Assembly (NCBI GenBank): GCA_009842325.1
Contig: VYFQ01000003.1
Coordinates: forward strand, 177,459 to 241,458
Direction: 5' to 3'
DNA from: Acidimicrobiaceae bacterium
Lineage (GTDB): Bacteria > Actinomycetota > Acidimicrobiia > Acidimicrobiales > Aldehydirespiratoraceae
DNA: 64,000 nt
Below are positions 1 to 7,143 of this stretch, piece by piece (the first letter of the stretch is position 1; each line of letters begins with the position of its first letter). The translations under genes and the position numbers were made by a program. The notes beneath the pieces were generated by a model. That model did no database searches and was not told the origin of the DNA. It was given only the letters and a program-made list of their open reading frames with translations.

Positions 1-421
1 CGTCGGGCGGGGGCTCCGTGTCGGCGTGGCGGGGTGCCTCGACGCCGCGTCGCCTCGCCCTGCGGCGGGACCGGGTGCACTCGCCCCCGACGATCAGCGC
101 CGCGCCGACAGCGCCCCGCTGGATGCGTTCGGCTATGTCGGCCAGCAGCGCAACCGGCGTCTGCCCACTGATGGTGGTCAACAGCGTGCTGGCCTCGGCT
201 CCGATCGCCCTAGCGATCCAGTGCCCCGGATTGCGATAGCTCCACAACCCGCCTGCCACGGCCACCAGGTCGACCCGCGCGGCCATACCGGCCGCCCCGC
301 TGTCATCGGCCGCGGTCCGTGCCGCCTCGATCATCAGCGAGATCGGCTCGCTAAGCGCATCCGGATCCGGCGGCGCCGCGATAGACACCCCGACGATGAC
401 AGGAGTCTGATCCGGCGTCAC
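1..421 (-). CDS. Acetyl-CoA acetyltransferase / SCP2-type thiolase, 5' part only
   Basis: The gene runs off the left edge; 140 N-terminal residues are visible. After the GTG start the protein reads TPVIVGVSIA, then a segment with GGLWSYRNPGHWIARAIGA, then IQRGAVGAALIVGGE followed by a basic run. This is the N-terminal pattern of actinobacterial thiolase-superfamily acetyl-CoA acetyltransferases, which cleave or form beta-ketoacyl-CoA; the substrate cannot be told. The catalytic Cys and His lie outside the window. I chose GTG at 421 because a TACGGT -10 box lies 6 nt upstream. The gene follows the 493-969 gene on the same strand but seems to have its own promoter. Confidence 0.75.
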   Translation of the reverse strand, partial: MTPDQTPVIVGVSIAAPPDPDALSEPISLMIEAARTAADDSGAAGMAARVDLVAVAGGLWSYRNPGHWIARAIGAEASTLLTTISGQTPVALLADIAERIQRGAVGAALIVGGECTRSRRRARRRGVEAPRHADTEPPPD

Positions 422-427
422 GCCACG

Positions 428-433
428 ACCGTA
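428..433 (-). promoter_or_regulatory. -10 box of a leaderless promoter for the thiolase gene
   Basis: On the minus strand TACGGT is followed by 6 nt and the GTG start. This is the spacing expected when transcription begins at the start codon. No convincing -35 was identified. Confidence 0.4.
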
Positions 434-492
434 TCCACCGCGCCGGTGGAGCGGGTCGGTGCGAGCGATGCTCCCGGTACCGCCAGCTTCTT

Positions 493-969
493 CTAAGCGT
501 CCGATTCGGGGCTGGCCCTCTTGATGACTCGCGGAAGGAACATCTGCTTCGGCACGTTCGGCACCATGAACTCCCATTTTCTGACGGGGTGATGGCCGGC
601 GAGCTGCTCCTCGGAGGGTTCCTCGCCCAGCAGGTGGCTGATAATGAGCACCTCGAGAGTCTGCGACTCGGCCTCGTCCGAGGAGCGCCGGTATTCGGTG
701 TCGTCGCCGGTGACGACCGCAGACTCGATGACGTAGCCGCCCCTCGTGCGGGCGAACGTCGCCTCATAGATGCCGATCCCGGTCCAGCTGCGATGCGCGA
801 ACAGGCGGTCCCCCTCCATGAAGATGAACCACTTCTCATCCATGATCTGAGGGACGTAGCCGCGCCGGATAATGCCCATCTCGCCCCTGGTCCAGACCCG
901 GGCAGGCGGCGGGATCGGCTGCGGGACGGTGAGAGGCTCGGCCTTCCAGCTGCTACGGCGCGCCTTCAC
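493..969 (-). CDS. Conserved-looking hypothetical protein, 158 aa
   Basis: I do not recognise the family. The protein is soluble, with no signal peptide or membrane segment. It has a basic N-terminus, a WTRGEMGIIRRGYVP segment, then aromatic beta-rich stretches (DEKWFIFMEGDRLF, HRSWTGIGIYEATF) and an acidic C-terminal half. The pattern suggests a small beta-rich domain. The GTG start at 969 is preceded by AGGGAGG a few bases upstream, a good ribosome binding site. It lies upstream of the thiolase gene on the same strand with a 71-bp gap, so cotranscription is possible but not shown. Confidence 0.6.
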   Translation of the reverse strand: MKARRSSWKAEPLTVPQPIPPPARVWTRGEMGIIRRGYVPQIMDEKWFIFMEGDRLFAHRSWTGIGIYEATFARTRGGYVIESAVVTGDDTEYRRSSDEAESQTLEVLIISHLLGEEPSEEQLAGHHPVRKWEFMVPNVPKQMFLPRVIKRASPESDA

Positions 970-1097
970 GTCGCCTCCCTGGCGCCGACTGGACTCACTT
1001 CAACCATGAGCCCGACCATACAGAGGCCCTGTGACACGCTCCCCGGAGCCTGAGCAGACTCAGAGCCGGATCTTGAGATTGTCGAGTCGCCTGGCGA

Positions 1098-1856
1098 TTA
1101 CACCGGGACTAACTCGAAGGCCACTCCGAACTCCACGCCAATTGTCTCGCCGACCTGGTGGCAGGCGCCGCGCAGGAACGAGTCGGGATCGAAGGCGCCG
1201 TCGCCGAGGTTGTCGATGTAGGTGCTGTGACAGACCAGCGAGGCCACGCCCTCGACGATGTGGTCTGTGACATCCACCGCGTGGGTGGGCGCCGGCGAGC
1301 CGGCGAAGGCGATCCAGCGGACGCCGCCCCACGGCTCGCCCGCGTCGGTGAACAGCCAGCGGTTGGCCGCGTCCCGCACCGCGTCGGGTAGGGCCCGGCC
1401 GAGTTCCCGGTGATCGACATGGTTCCAGGGCCCCGACTCCCCCCACCGGTCGCGGAAATTCGATCCGATGATCACCTCGGGCCGGTGACGGCGGATGGCC
1501 GCGGCCAGGTCCCGCCGCAGCTCGATCCCGTTGACGACTAGGCCGTCGGGGTGGTCCAGGAACTCGACCACCGAGACGCCCACTGCAGCCGCGGCCGCCA
1601 CCTGCTCGGCGGTGCGCAGGGGACCGGTCTGGTCGGGAGGCATCGAGTCGATGCCGGCCTCGCCCCTTGTGGCTAGCACGTAGCGGACGTCCTTGCCTGC
1701 GGCGGTCCAGCAGGCCACCGCCGCTGAGGCGCCGTACTCCAGGTCGTCGGGATGGGCTACTACCGCCAAGGCTCGGTCCCAGTCCTCGGGCAGCCTCTCC
1801 AGGGCCGGACCCGCCTGCTGGTGATCCTCCTGCCCGGTCGGCTCGCTACCGCTCAC
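1098..1856 (-). CDS. PIG-L family deacetylase, 252 aa
   Basis: This is a zinc-dependent N-acetylglucosaminyl-type deacetylase of the PIG-L/LmbE family, which includes MshB and Mca of mycothiol metabolism. The zinc motif AVVAHPDDLEYG is near residues 32-43. A second histidine motif, WNHVDHRELG, is near residue 145. Length is normal for the family. The substrate is unknown: the protein is shorter than MshB (about 300 aa) and lies among unrelated genes. The GTG start at 1856 has TAGCTT 6 nt upstream, supporting a leaderless start. A nested palindrome lies just upstream of its promoter. Confidence 0.8.
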   Translation of the reverse strand: MSGSEPTGQEDHQQAGPALERLPEDWDRALAVVAHPDDLEYGASAAVACWTAAGKDVRYVLATRGEAGIDSMPPDQTGPLRTAEQVAAAAAVGVSVVEFLDHPDGLVVNGIELRRDLAAAIRRHRPEVIIGSNFRDRWGESGPWNHVDHRELGRALPDAVRDAANRWLFTDAGEPWGGVRWIAFAGSPAPTHAVDVTDHIVEGVASLVCHSTYIDNLGDGAFDPDSFLRGACHQVGETIGVEFGVAFELVPV

Positions 1857-1862
1857 TGGCTC

Positions 1863-1868
1863 AAGCTA
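1863..1868 (-). promoter_or_regulatory. -10 box of a leaderless promoter for the PIG-L gene
   Basis: Minus-strand TAGCTT ends 6 nt before the GTG start at 1856, the same geometry as several other genes here. Confidence 0.4.
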
Positions 1869-1906
1869 GTGGGGGGCGTCCACAGACCGTCGCGCTCTCG
1901 GCTCCA

Positions 1907-1960
1907 GGAATCTCGGTAGGAAAATGGGTGGCATATACGCATTTCCGCACCGAGATTTCC
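1907..1960. repeat. Nested palindromic repeat, family A copy 1
   Basis: The outer arms are GGAATCTCGGT (1907-1917) and ACCGAGATTTCC (1949-1960). The interior carries a second inverted pair, GGAAAATG and CATTTCC. The element lies in the 241-bp region between the divergent PIG-L and deaminase genes. Outer arms and part of the interior match the two copies at 5671-5786. Otherwise this intergenic region holds only the PIG-L promoter and the deaminase ribosome binding site. Confidence 0.75.
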
Positions 1961-2097
1961 GACACGCCCCGGGTGAACGTCGGTGAACTGACCACCGGCG
2001 GCCCGGCTCCCCGCTCCGAAGCATGCTGGGGCCACCGCGTATGCTCGGCTGCAGGAGTGATCCGAACAGGGTCGCCACCGGCAGCGGGGAGCATGAA

Positions 2098-3132
2098 ATG
2101 AACGTTGAGACCGCACTTCGGCAGATGCCCAAGGCCGAACTGCACCTGCATCTGGAGGGGGCCGTGGACGCGGCCACGTTCGCGTCCTTGGCGGCCAAGC
2201 ACAGCCTGGAGCTGCCGCCCCACGACGAGGTCGCCGACCTCTACCAGTACGACAGCCTGGCCGACTTCCTGCTCATCTACTCGCTGGTGTGCCGGTCGAT
2301 ACAGGAAGAAGCCGACTTCCGGCGGGTCACCTACGAGTGCCTGGAGCGCTGCGCCGACAGCGGAGCCCGCTACGTCGAGCTGTTCTTCAGCCCCGAGTCG
2401 CACTTCGAGATGGGCGTCGAGTACCCCACGATGCTGGCCGGCGTGCTCGGAGGCATGGCCGACATCAAGGCCGACCGGGGGCTGGAGAGCAACCTGATCC
2501 CGGCCATCAACCGGGAACTGGGCCCGGCCCGGGCGGTGGAGTTCGTGGAGATGGTGGCCGCCCATCCCCACCCCCAGATCATCGGCGTCGGCCTGGATTT
2601 CAACGAGATCGGCTTCCCGACGGAGGACTACGTCGACGCCTACCGGGCAGCCGCGGCGCACGGCCTGCATCGCACGTCCCACGCCGGCGAGGTCGGACCG
2701 GCCGACAACGTGCGGGCCGCCATCGAGCTGCTGGACTGCGAGCGGATCGACCACGGCTACCACGTGGTCGACGACGCTGACCTGGTGGCCCGCTGCGCCG
2801 AGAGCCAGATCGCCTTCACGGTGTGCCCGACCACCACCGGCTACACCACGATCTGGCGCGACCTGAGCGCGTCCGACCACGCCATCAGGCAGATGGACGC
2901 CGCCGGCCTCAAGCTGATGGTCAACTCCGACGACCCCGCCATGTTCGTGTCCGACCTCGCCAACGAGTACGTGCGCCTGCACCGCGAGATGGGTCTCAGC
3001 CTCAGCACCCTCAAGGAGATGGCCCTCAACGGGATCGACGCCTCCTGGACCGACGACGCCACCAAGGCCTCGTGGCGCACCGAATGGTCGGCGGAGATCG
3101 ACGCCCTGTTCGCCTCCGTCAACGGCGGTTAG
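2098..3132 (+). CDS. Adenosine/adenine deaminase family protein, 344 aa
   Basis: This is a metal-dependent purine deaminase that releases ammonia from adenosine or adenine in purine salvage. The N-terminal metal motif KAELHLHLEGAV is at residues 12-23. HAGEVGPADN near residue 200, ERIDHGYHV, and the active-site NSDDPAMF near residue 280 complete the TIM-barrel site. I chose ATG 2098, preceded by GGGGAGC; the frame is open upstream but that part looks noncoding. Adenosine and adenine deaminases are close relatives and cannot be separated by eye. It is followed by a MOSC gene 17 bp downstream. Confidence 0.85.
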   Translation: MNVETALRQMPKAELHLHLEGAVDAATFASLAAKHSLELPPHDEVADLYQYDSLADFLLIYSLVCRSIQEEADFRRVTYECLERCADSGARYVELFFSPESHFEMGVEYPTMLAGVLGGMADIKADRGLESNLIPAINRELGPARAVEFVEMVAAHPHPQIIGVGLDFNEIGFPTEDYVDAYRAAAAHGLHRTSHAGEVGPADNVRAAIELLDCERIDHGYHVVDDADLVARCAESQIAFTVCPTTTGYTTIWRDLSASDHAIRQMDAAGLKLMVNSDDPAMFVSDLANEYVRLHREMGLSLSTLKEMALNGIDASWTDDATKASWRTEWSAEIDALFASVNGG

Positions 3133-3135
3133 CCG

Positions 3136-3141
3136 TAGCCT
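3136..3141 (+). promoter_or_regulatory. -10 box, leaderless-type, upstream of the MOSC gene
   Basis: TAGCCT ends 8 nt before the ATG at 3150, just after the deaminase stop codon. Confidence 0.3.
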
Positions 3142-3149
3142 GTGCGTCC

Positions 3150-3740
3150 ATGACGCACCGCACCCCCGAGGAACTCGACGCCGGCCTGGAGCACGTCCGC
3201 GGCGCGCCGTCCGACGGCGGCGAGCTGCGGCTGATCGTCCGCCGCCCCGATGTGGGTGAGCGCGAGCTCATCGACGAGGGCGTCCTCGACCTCGACTCGG
3301 GCCTGGTGGGAGACACTTGGGCGCCGCGGGGCAATTCTCGCTCACCGGACGGCCGTGCCGACATCCTCGCCCAGGTGACCATCATGAACTCACGCGTCCT
3401 GGACGTGATCGCCGGGCCGGTCGACCGCTGGCCGCAGGCCGGTGACCAGCTCTACGCCGATCTCGACCTCAGCCACGACAACCTGCCCGAGGGCACCCGG
3501 CTGGCCGTCGGCGAGGCACAGCTCGAGGTCACCGGCGTTCCCCACACGGGGTGCGGCAAGTTCGTCCAGAGGTTCGGCCTCGCCGCCATGCGCTGGGTCA
3601 ACTCCGACACCGGCATGAGCCTCAGGCTCCGGGGCGTCAACACCCGGGTCGTGAAGCCCGGGGCGATCCGCGTGGGCGACCGCGTCACCAAGGCCGACGG
3701 AGCTTCCGGCTACGCCGATTGGTCCGGCGGCGAACCCTAA
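3150..3740 (+). CDS. MOSC domain protein, 196 aa
   Basis: This is a stand-alone MOSC domain (molybdenum cofactor sulfurase C-terminal), a beta-barrel family that handles sulfur or Moco-linked reactions such as N-hydroxylated substrate reduction. The conserved cysteine sits in the motif PHTGCGKFVQRFG near residue 135. Upstream, a GLVGDTWAPRG segment is typical of the domain. The length of about 200 aa is normal for YiiM-like stand-alone proteins. The substrate is unknown. The end overlaps the open frame of the next gene, in which YdeI-family similarity begins about where this gene stops. Confidence 0.75.
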   Translation: MTHRTPEELDAGLEHVRGAPSDGGELRLIVRRPDVGERELIDEGVLDLDSGLVGDTWAPRGNSRSPDGRADILAQVTIMNSRVLDVIAGPVDRWPQAGDQLYADLDLSHDNLPEGTRLAVGEAQLEVTGVPHTGCGKFVQRFGLAAMRWVNSDTGMSLRLRGVNTRVVKPGAIRVGDRVTKADGASGYADWSGGEP

Positions 3741-4305
3741 GGTCGACGCCTTCATCCAGGCGTCGAAGCGGTGGCCCGCCGAGATCACCGCACTGCGACC
3801 GGTCCTGCTGCGCACCGGGCTGACCGAGGAGTTCAAATGGCGCTCGCCCTGCTACAGCCACGGCGGCAAGAACATCGTCATCGTCCAGGACATGAGAAAC
3901 TGCCTAGCCCTGATGTTCTTCAAGGGAGCGCTGCTGGCTGACCCCGACGGAGTATTCGTGGACCACGGCCCGAACTCGCGCTCGGCCCGCCGTATCGAGT
4001 TCACCTCGGTAGACGACGTGACCCGACTGGCCGACACCGTCAGGGCCTACATCGACGATGCCGTCAGCGTCGAGGAACTCGGCCTGAAGGTGGGCCCGCA
4101 CCCCGCACTCGTCCTCGTCGAAGAGCTACAGAACCGCCTGGAGCAGGATCCGGCGCTCAAAGCGGCGTTCGAGGCGCTCACCCCCGGCCGCCAGCGGGAA
4201 TACAACGTGCACGTCTCCGGCGCCAAGCAGGCCAAGACCCGCGAGGCCCGCATCGACAGGTACGCCCCCAAGATCCTCGCCGGCAAGGGCCTACGCGACC
4301 GCTGA
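3718..4305 (+). CDS. YdeI/OmpD-associated family protein, start codon unclear
   Basis: From about position 3733 the frame reads NPKVDAFIQASKRWP, then EEFKWRSPCYSHGGKN and NCLALMFFKGALLADP, ending in a basic C-terminus. This is the YdeI family (DUF1801-like fold plus C-terminal extension) of unknown function. The similarity clearly begins upstream of the first ATG in frame (3892). Between the in-frame stop at 3652 and that ATG there is no ATG, GTG or TTG. The start given is an ATT at 3718, chosen only because it yields the usual length of about 195 aa. An alternative is a small indel, or recoding from the overlapping MOSC gene. Confidence 0.65.
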   Translation: MGPAANPKVDAFIQASKRWPAEITALRPVLLRTGLTEEFKWRSPCYSHGGKNIVIVQDMRNCLALMFFKGALLADPDGVFVDHGPNSRSARRIEFTSVDDVTRLADTVRAYIDDAVSVEELGLKVGPHPALVLVEELQNRLEQDPALKAAFEALTPGRQREYNVHVSGAKQAKTREARIDRYAPKILAGKGLRDR

Positions 4306-4336
4306 CTTGCGGCCCTAACTGTCAGCAGGTTCTTGG

Positions 4337-4642
4337 TCAGCCGGCCGGCGACAGGTCGATGCTGAGTTCAAGGCCGAGCGCGGCAGCGGCCTTGTGGAGG
4401 GTCGTGAGTGTTGCGCTCGTGCCGCCGGCCTCGAGACGGGCTACCGCCGCTTGGCTAGTGGACATTCGAGCAGCCAGTTCGCGTTGGCTTAGGCCAACCG
4501 ACTCCCGGGCCTCGCGGACCTTCTCTCCCACTTCGATGGCCAGTCGAGCCGAGGCGATGGCCTCGTCGAATTCAGCGCGCTCGGCGGTGGTCATGGCGAC
4601 GAGCCTTCGGTTGCGTAGCTCCTCAATCGTTGTGCGACCCAT
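4337..4642 (-). CDS. XRE-family antitoxin (HigA-like), 101 aa
   Basis: The C-terminal half is a Cro/C1 helix-turn-helix: VGLSQRELAARMSTSQAAVA, then RLEAGGTSATLTTLHKAAAA. The N-terminal half is an acidic helical region likely to contact the toxin. The start ATG overlaps the toxin stop by one base. This toxin-first order is characteristic of HigBA-type modules. As the antitoxin it should neutralise the upstream-encoded RelE/HigB-like protein and, with it, bind the operator at 4983-5001. Confidence 0.8.
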   Translation of the reverse strand: MGRTTIEELRNRRLVAMTTAERAEFDEAIASARLAIEVGEKVREARESVGLSQRELAARMSTSQAAVARLEAGGTSATLTTLHKAAAALGLELSIDLSPAG

Positions 4643-4983
4643 CAGTCCTCCTCCTCGGCGGTGTGTCCTTCAGCGATGCAGCGCCTCATGGCTTGGCGAG
4701 CGCGCCGGACCTCGACCCGCTCGGCTTGTCGTTGCTTGCGGAAGACGGTCAGCAGCACTATCCGCTGCCGCTCCGCGAAGTAGTAGGTGATGCGCCGCTG
4801 GGCGCGGCCAACGTCGATGCGCAACTCGAACAGTCCCTCTCCCAGCGACCGCGACACCGGTCCCCGCAGTTGATTGCCGCGCTCCGAGAGCCGTTCGACG
4901 GCGACGAGCACCCTCGCAAACTCTCTCACGGGCAGAGAATCGATCCATTGCTCGACTTCTGGTTCCAACTCGACTGACCACAT
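4642..4983 (-). CDS. RelE/HigB-like toxin (phage Gp49-like family), 113 aa
   Basis: The protein begins MWSVELEPEVEQWIDSLP and continues with an LGEGLFELRIDVGRAQRRI segment and ITYYFAERQRIVLLTVFRK, the usual beta-sheet core and basic C-terminus of HigB/Gp49-type mRNA interferases. Family members cleave ribosome-bound mRNA. The gene is first in a two-gene operon with the XRE antitoxin. Its ATG abuts a repeated GATATC operator, so autoregulation is likely. Length is typical. Confidence 0.8.
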   Translation of the reverse strand: MWSVELEPEVEQWIDSLPVREFARVLVAVERLSERGNQLRGPVSRSLGEGLFELRIDVGRAQRRITYYFAERQRIVLLTVFRKQRQAERVEVRRARQAMRRCIAEGHTAEEED

Positions 4984-5001
4984 GATATCAAGAATGATAT
5001 C
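4983..5001 (-). promoter_or_regulatory. Operator/promoter of the toxin-antitoxin operon
   Basis: TGATATCA (4983-4990) and TGATATC (4995-5001) are 12 bp apart, each containing the palindrome GATATC, directly at the toxin start codon. On the minus strand CATTCT lies 7 nt before the ATG and may be the -10. Such overlap is expected for an autoregulated toxin-antitoxin promoter. The base composition is visibly more AT-rich than its surroundings. Confidence 0.5.
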
Positions 5002-5180
5002 GCCATGTTGAGACTCGCTGTTCTGCCACTAGGTCCGCTGGCTTGTCGCACCCCGCGGCTATGGTCGTCGCTGGCGGCGCTTAGACATTGGATTCATCCT
5101 CGCGAATTAGATCGGACATCGAGCCCTGCATTTCACACGCGGCCGCCTAGCCCAGACGCGTACGAGCAGGGAGCAGTGCC

Positions 5181-5645
5181 GTGAACGAGCACGAAGAATT
5201 GTCGCAACCCGACCCCGCGGAGATGGCCCGGCTGGCCCGTGAGCGCCTCAGGGCACGGCGGGCCAAGTCAGACATCGTCAATCAGGCTGTCGAGTCGGCG
5301 GCACCGGCGGACAGACCGCGGCGAGTCTGGCGAGGATGGCCCGCCGACGGCCCTCCTGGGCTTCGGGCGGTGCACACAGAGCTATCGGCGTTGCAGGTGG
5401 TGCGCCGGGCCGAACTGCTGATCTCGCTCGGCTGGCCGGCGGACTCGCTCTATAGCGATCCCGGCGTCAACAGCCCCGACGAGTTGGAGGCCGCCCGGCT
5501 ACTGCTGTGGACGGCGTCGGGCTGGATGGACACCGACAAAGTGCTGGACCTGGTGGCGGTGGCTGCCATCAGCAGGGGCTGGTCGGACATCCCGGCGACG
5601 GAGTTGTTCGCTGAGTTGCTCCCCGAGCCCAGACCCGGTCCTTAG
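5181..5645 (+). CDS. Hypothetical protein, 154 aa
   Basis: I do not recognise the family. The protein is soluble, with an acidic/basic N-terminal helix (AEMARLARERLRARRAKSD), a tryptophan-rich turn (RRVWRGWPADGPPG), and then a helical C-terminal half rich in leucine and alanine ending EPRPGP. The GTG start has GGGAGCAG upstream. The gene follows the toxin-antitoxin operon divergently. It is followed by two tandem nested palindromes and the convergent P450 gene. The 197-bp upstream region shows nothing else I can name. Confidence 0.5.
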   Translation: MNEHEELSQPDPAEMARLARERLRARRAKSDIVNQAVESAAPADRPRRVWRGWPADGPPGLRAVHTELSALQVVRRAELLISLGWPADSLYSDPGVNSPDELEAARLLLWTASGWMDTDKVLDLVAVAAISRGWSDIPATELFAELLPEPRPGP

Positions 5646-5670
5646 CCGGGTCGCCGGAAGGAGAGCCTGT

Positions 5671-5786
5671 CAGAAATCTCGGTGGAGAAATGGGTGGCAT
5701 TTCCATGAATTCGTACCGAGATTTCTGCTACAGGGATCTCGGTGGAGAAATGGGTGGTATGTCCAGTAATTCGTACCGAGATTCTG
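5671..5786. repeat. Two tandem nested palindromes, family A copies 2 and 3
   Basis: Copy 2 (5671-5727) has perfect 13-bp outer arms, CAGAAATCTCGGT and ACCGAGATTTCTG. Inside them GGAGAAATG pairs with CATTTCC. Copy 3 (about 5731-5786) repeats the same plan with small changes. Both lie between the converging ends of the 5181-5645 gene and the P450 gene. They could fold as bidirectional terminators, or be copies of a dispersed palindromic element. Confidence 0.8.
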
Positions 5787-5804
5787 TGACAGGGACCTTG
5801 GCGC

Positions 5805-7058
5805 TCAGGTTTCGGGGGTGAAGGCCACTGGCATGCTCAACAGGCCTGCGAACAGGGCGGTGGGCTGGTGTACGACCTCGCCGGAGGGGTGGATGTCGGG
5901 GATGCGGCTGTAGATCTCTCGCAGGATCACCTGGAGCTGAAGCCGGGCCAGGTTGGCGCCCAGGCAGTAATGCTCGCCGAAGCCGAACGCGAGCTGGGTG
6001 CGGGGCTGCTCGCGGGTGATGTCGAACACGTCGGGCTCGTCGAACACCCGGGGGTCGCGCAGCGCGGCGGTGAAGCTGCACACCACTTTGCCGCCCTCGT
6101 CGATCGGCTGGTCGTCGATTTCGGTGCCGGCGTTGGCGGTGCGGCGGATGTTCCGCAGGGGTGGCCGGTAGCGGAGGATCTCCTCCACGGCGCCCGGGAT
6201 GTGGTGGTCCAGGTCCGACACCAGCAGGTCGCGCTGGTCGGGCCACTCGGCCAGGATGCGGATGGCCTGAGCGGTGGCGGTGCGCACCGTCTCGTTGCCG
6301 CCGACCGACATCAGCATCAGGAACCAGCCGGCCTCCTCGTCGGTGGCGCCCCGCTGATCCCCCTCGACGCCCTCGAGGGTGCCGTTGACGTAGGCCGACA
6401 TCACCGTGCCATCGTCGGAGCCCCGCTTCTCTCGGGCGATCTCCTGGCCGAGCAGGTGGATCTCCAGGGCAGCCTCCAGCGACTGCTCGAGCCGTGTGTC
6501 CGGACCTCCGCCGACCGCGCCGACCATCCGGTTGGAGATGTCGAAGATCTGCTCGCTGCGCTCGGGAACGCCCAGCAGCTCCGCGATGACCCGCATCGGC
6601 AACTGGGCCGCGATGTCGTTGATGCCGTCGGCAGTGCCGTTCGGTGCGATCCTGTCGATGACCCCCTTGGCGATCGCCTCCACCCGGGGACGCAGCGCCT
6701 CCACCCGCCGGGGCGTGAAGATGGCCGCCACCAGCCTGCGGTACTGGCTGTGCTTGGGCGGATCCATGTTGATCAACATGTTCGACATGGCCTCGACCCG
6801 AGCTGGATCGGGATCGACCAGCAGCGCGGTGCGGCGCTGCGACGAGAACATCGCCGGATCCCGCAGCACCGCTTTGACCTCCTCGTAGCGGTGCACGAAC
6901 CACGCCCCCAGGATCTCCGGCTGCGAGGTGCTCGGATCGAACGTCCCCGGCTGCCAGCTGGTGGTGCCGGCCTCCCGCAGCTCGGCCAGGCGGGCGTGGG
7001 GACACCCCTCGACGTAGGCGTAGGGATCCAGCAGGGTCAGCTCGCTCGTCTCGGTCAT
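5805..7058 (-). CDS. Cytochrome P450, 417 aa
   Basis: This is a soluble bacterial P450 monooxygenase. The heme-ligand motif FGFGEHYCLGANLAR has its Cys near residue 365. The K-helix ExxR is EEILR within EEILRYRPPLRNIRRTA. The I-helix has GGNETVR where AGxxT is usual. Length is normal for actinobacterial class I P450s, which take electrons from ferredoxin; neither ferredoxin nor reductase is adjacent. MDPPKHSQYRRLV and the overall layout resemble steroid/fatty-acid-type families such as CYP124/125, but the substrate is unknown. I prefer ATG 7058 over 7067 because CAGAAT lies 7 nt upstream. Confidence 0.9.
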   Translation of the reverse strand: MTETSELTLLDPYAYVEGCPHARLAELREAGTTSWQPGTFDPSTSQPEILGAWFVHRYEEVKAVLRDPAMFSSQRRTALLVDPDPARVEAMSNMLINMDPPKHSQYRRLVAAIFTPRRVEALRPRVEAIAKGVIDRIAPNGTADGINDIAAQLPMRVIAELLGVPERSEQIFDISNRMVGAVGGGPDTRLEQSLEAALEIHLLGQEIAREKRGSDDGTVMSAYVNGTLEGVEGDQRGATDEEAGWFLMLMSVGGNETVRTATAQAIRILAEWPDQRDLLVSDLDHHIPGAVEEILRYRPPLRNIRRTANAGTEIDDQPIDEGGKVVCSFTAALRDPRVFDEPDVFDITREQPRTQLAFGFGEHYCLGANLARLQLQVILREIYSRIPDIHPSGEVVHQPTALFAGLLSMPVAFTPET

Positions 7059-7065
7059 CGGCGCC

Positions 7066-7071
7066 ATTCTG
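7066..7071 (-). promoter_or_regulatory. -10 box, leaderless-type, for the P450 gene
   Basis: Minus-strand CAGAAT ends 7 nt before ATG 7058. The same CAGAAT hexamer precedes the aldehyde dehydrogenase start at 52713. Confidence 0.35.
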
Positions 7072-7143
7072 CCCGAGCCGCGCCGGTGCCGCGCCCTAGA
7101 CGTGCCGGTGGGAACCTCGCCGGACTCACGCCGACCCCTCTAG

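Noticed and set aside
970..1097. tRNA or small RNA in the gap between the hypothetical and PIG-L genes
   Set aside because: No cloverleaf, anticodon stem or strong hairpin could be built; it looks like an ordinary intergenic region.
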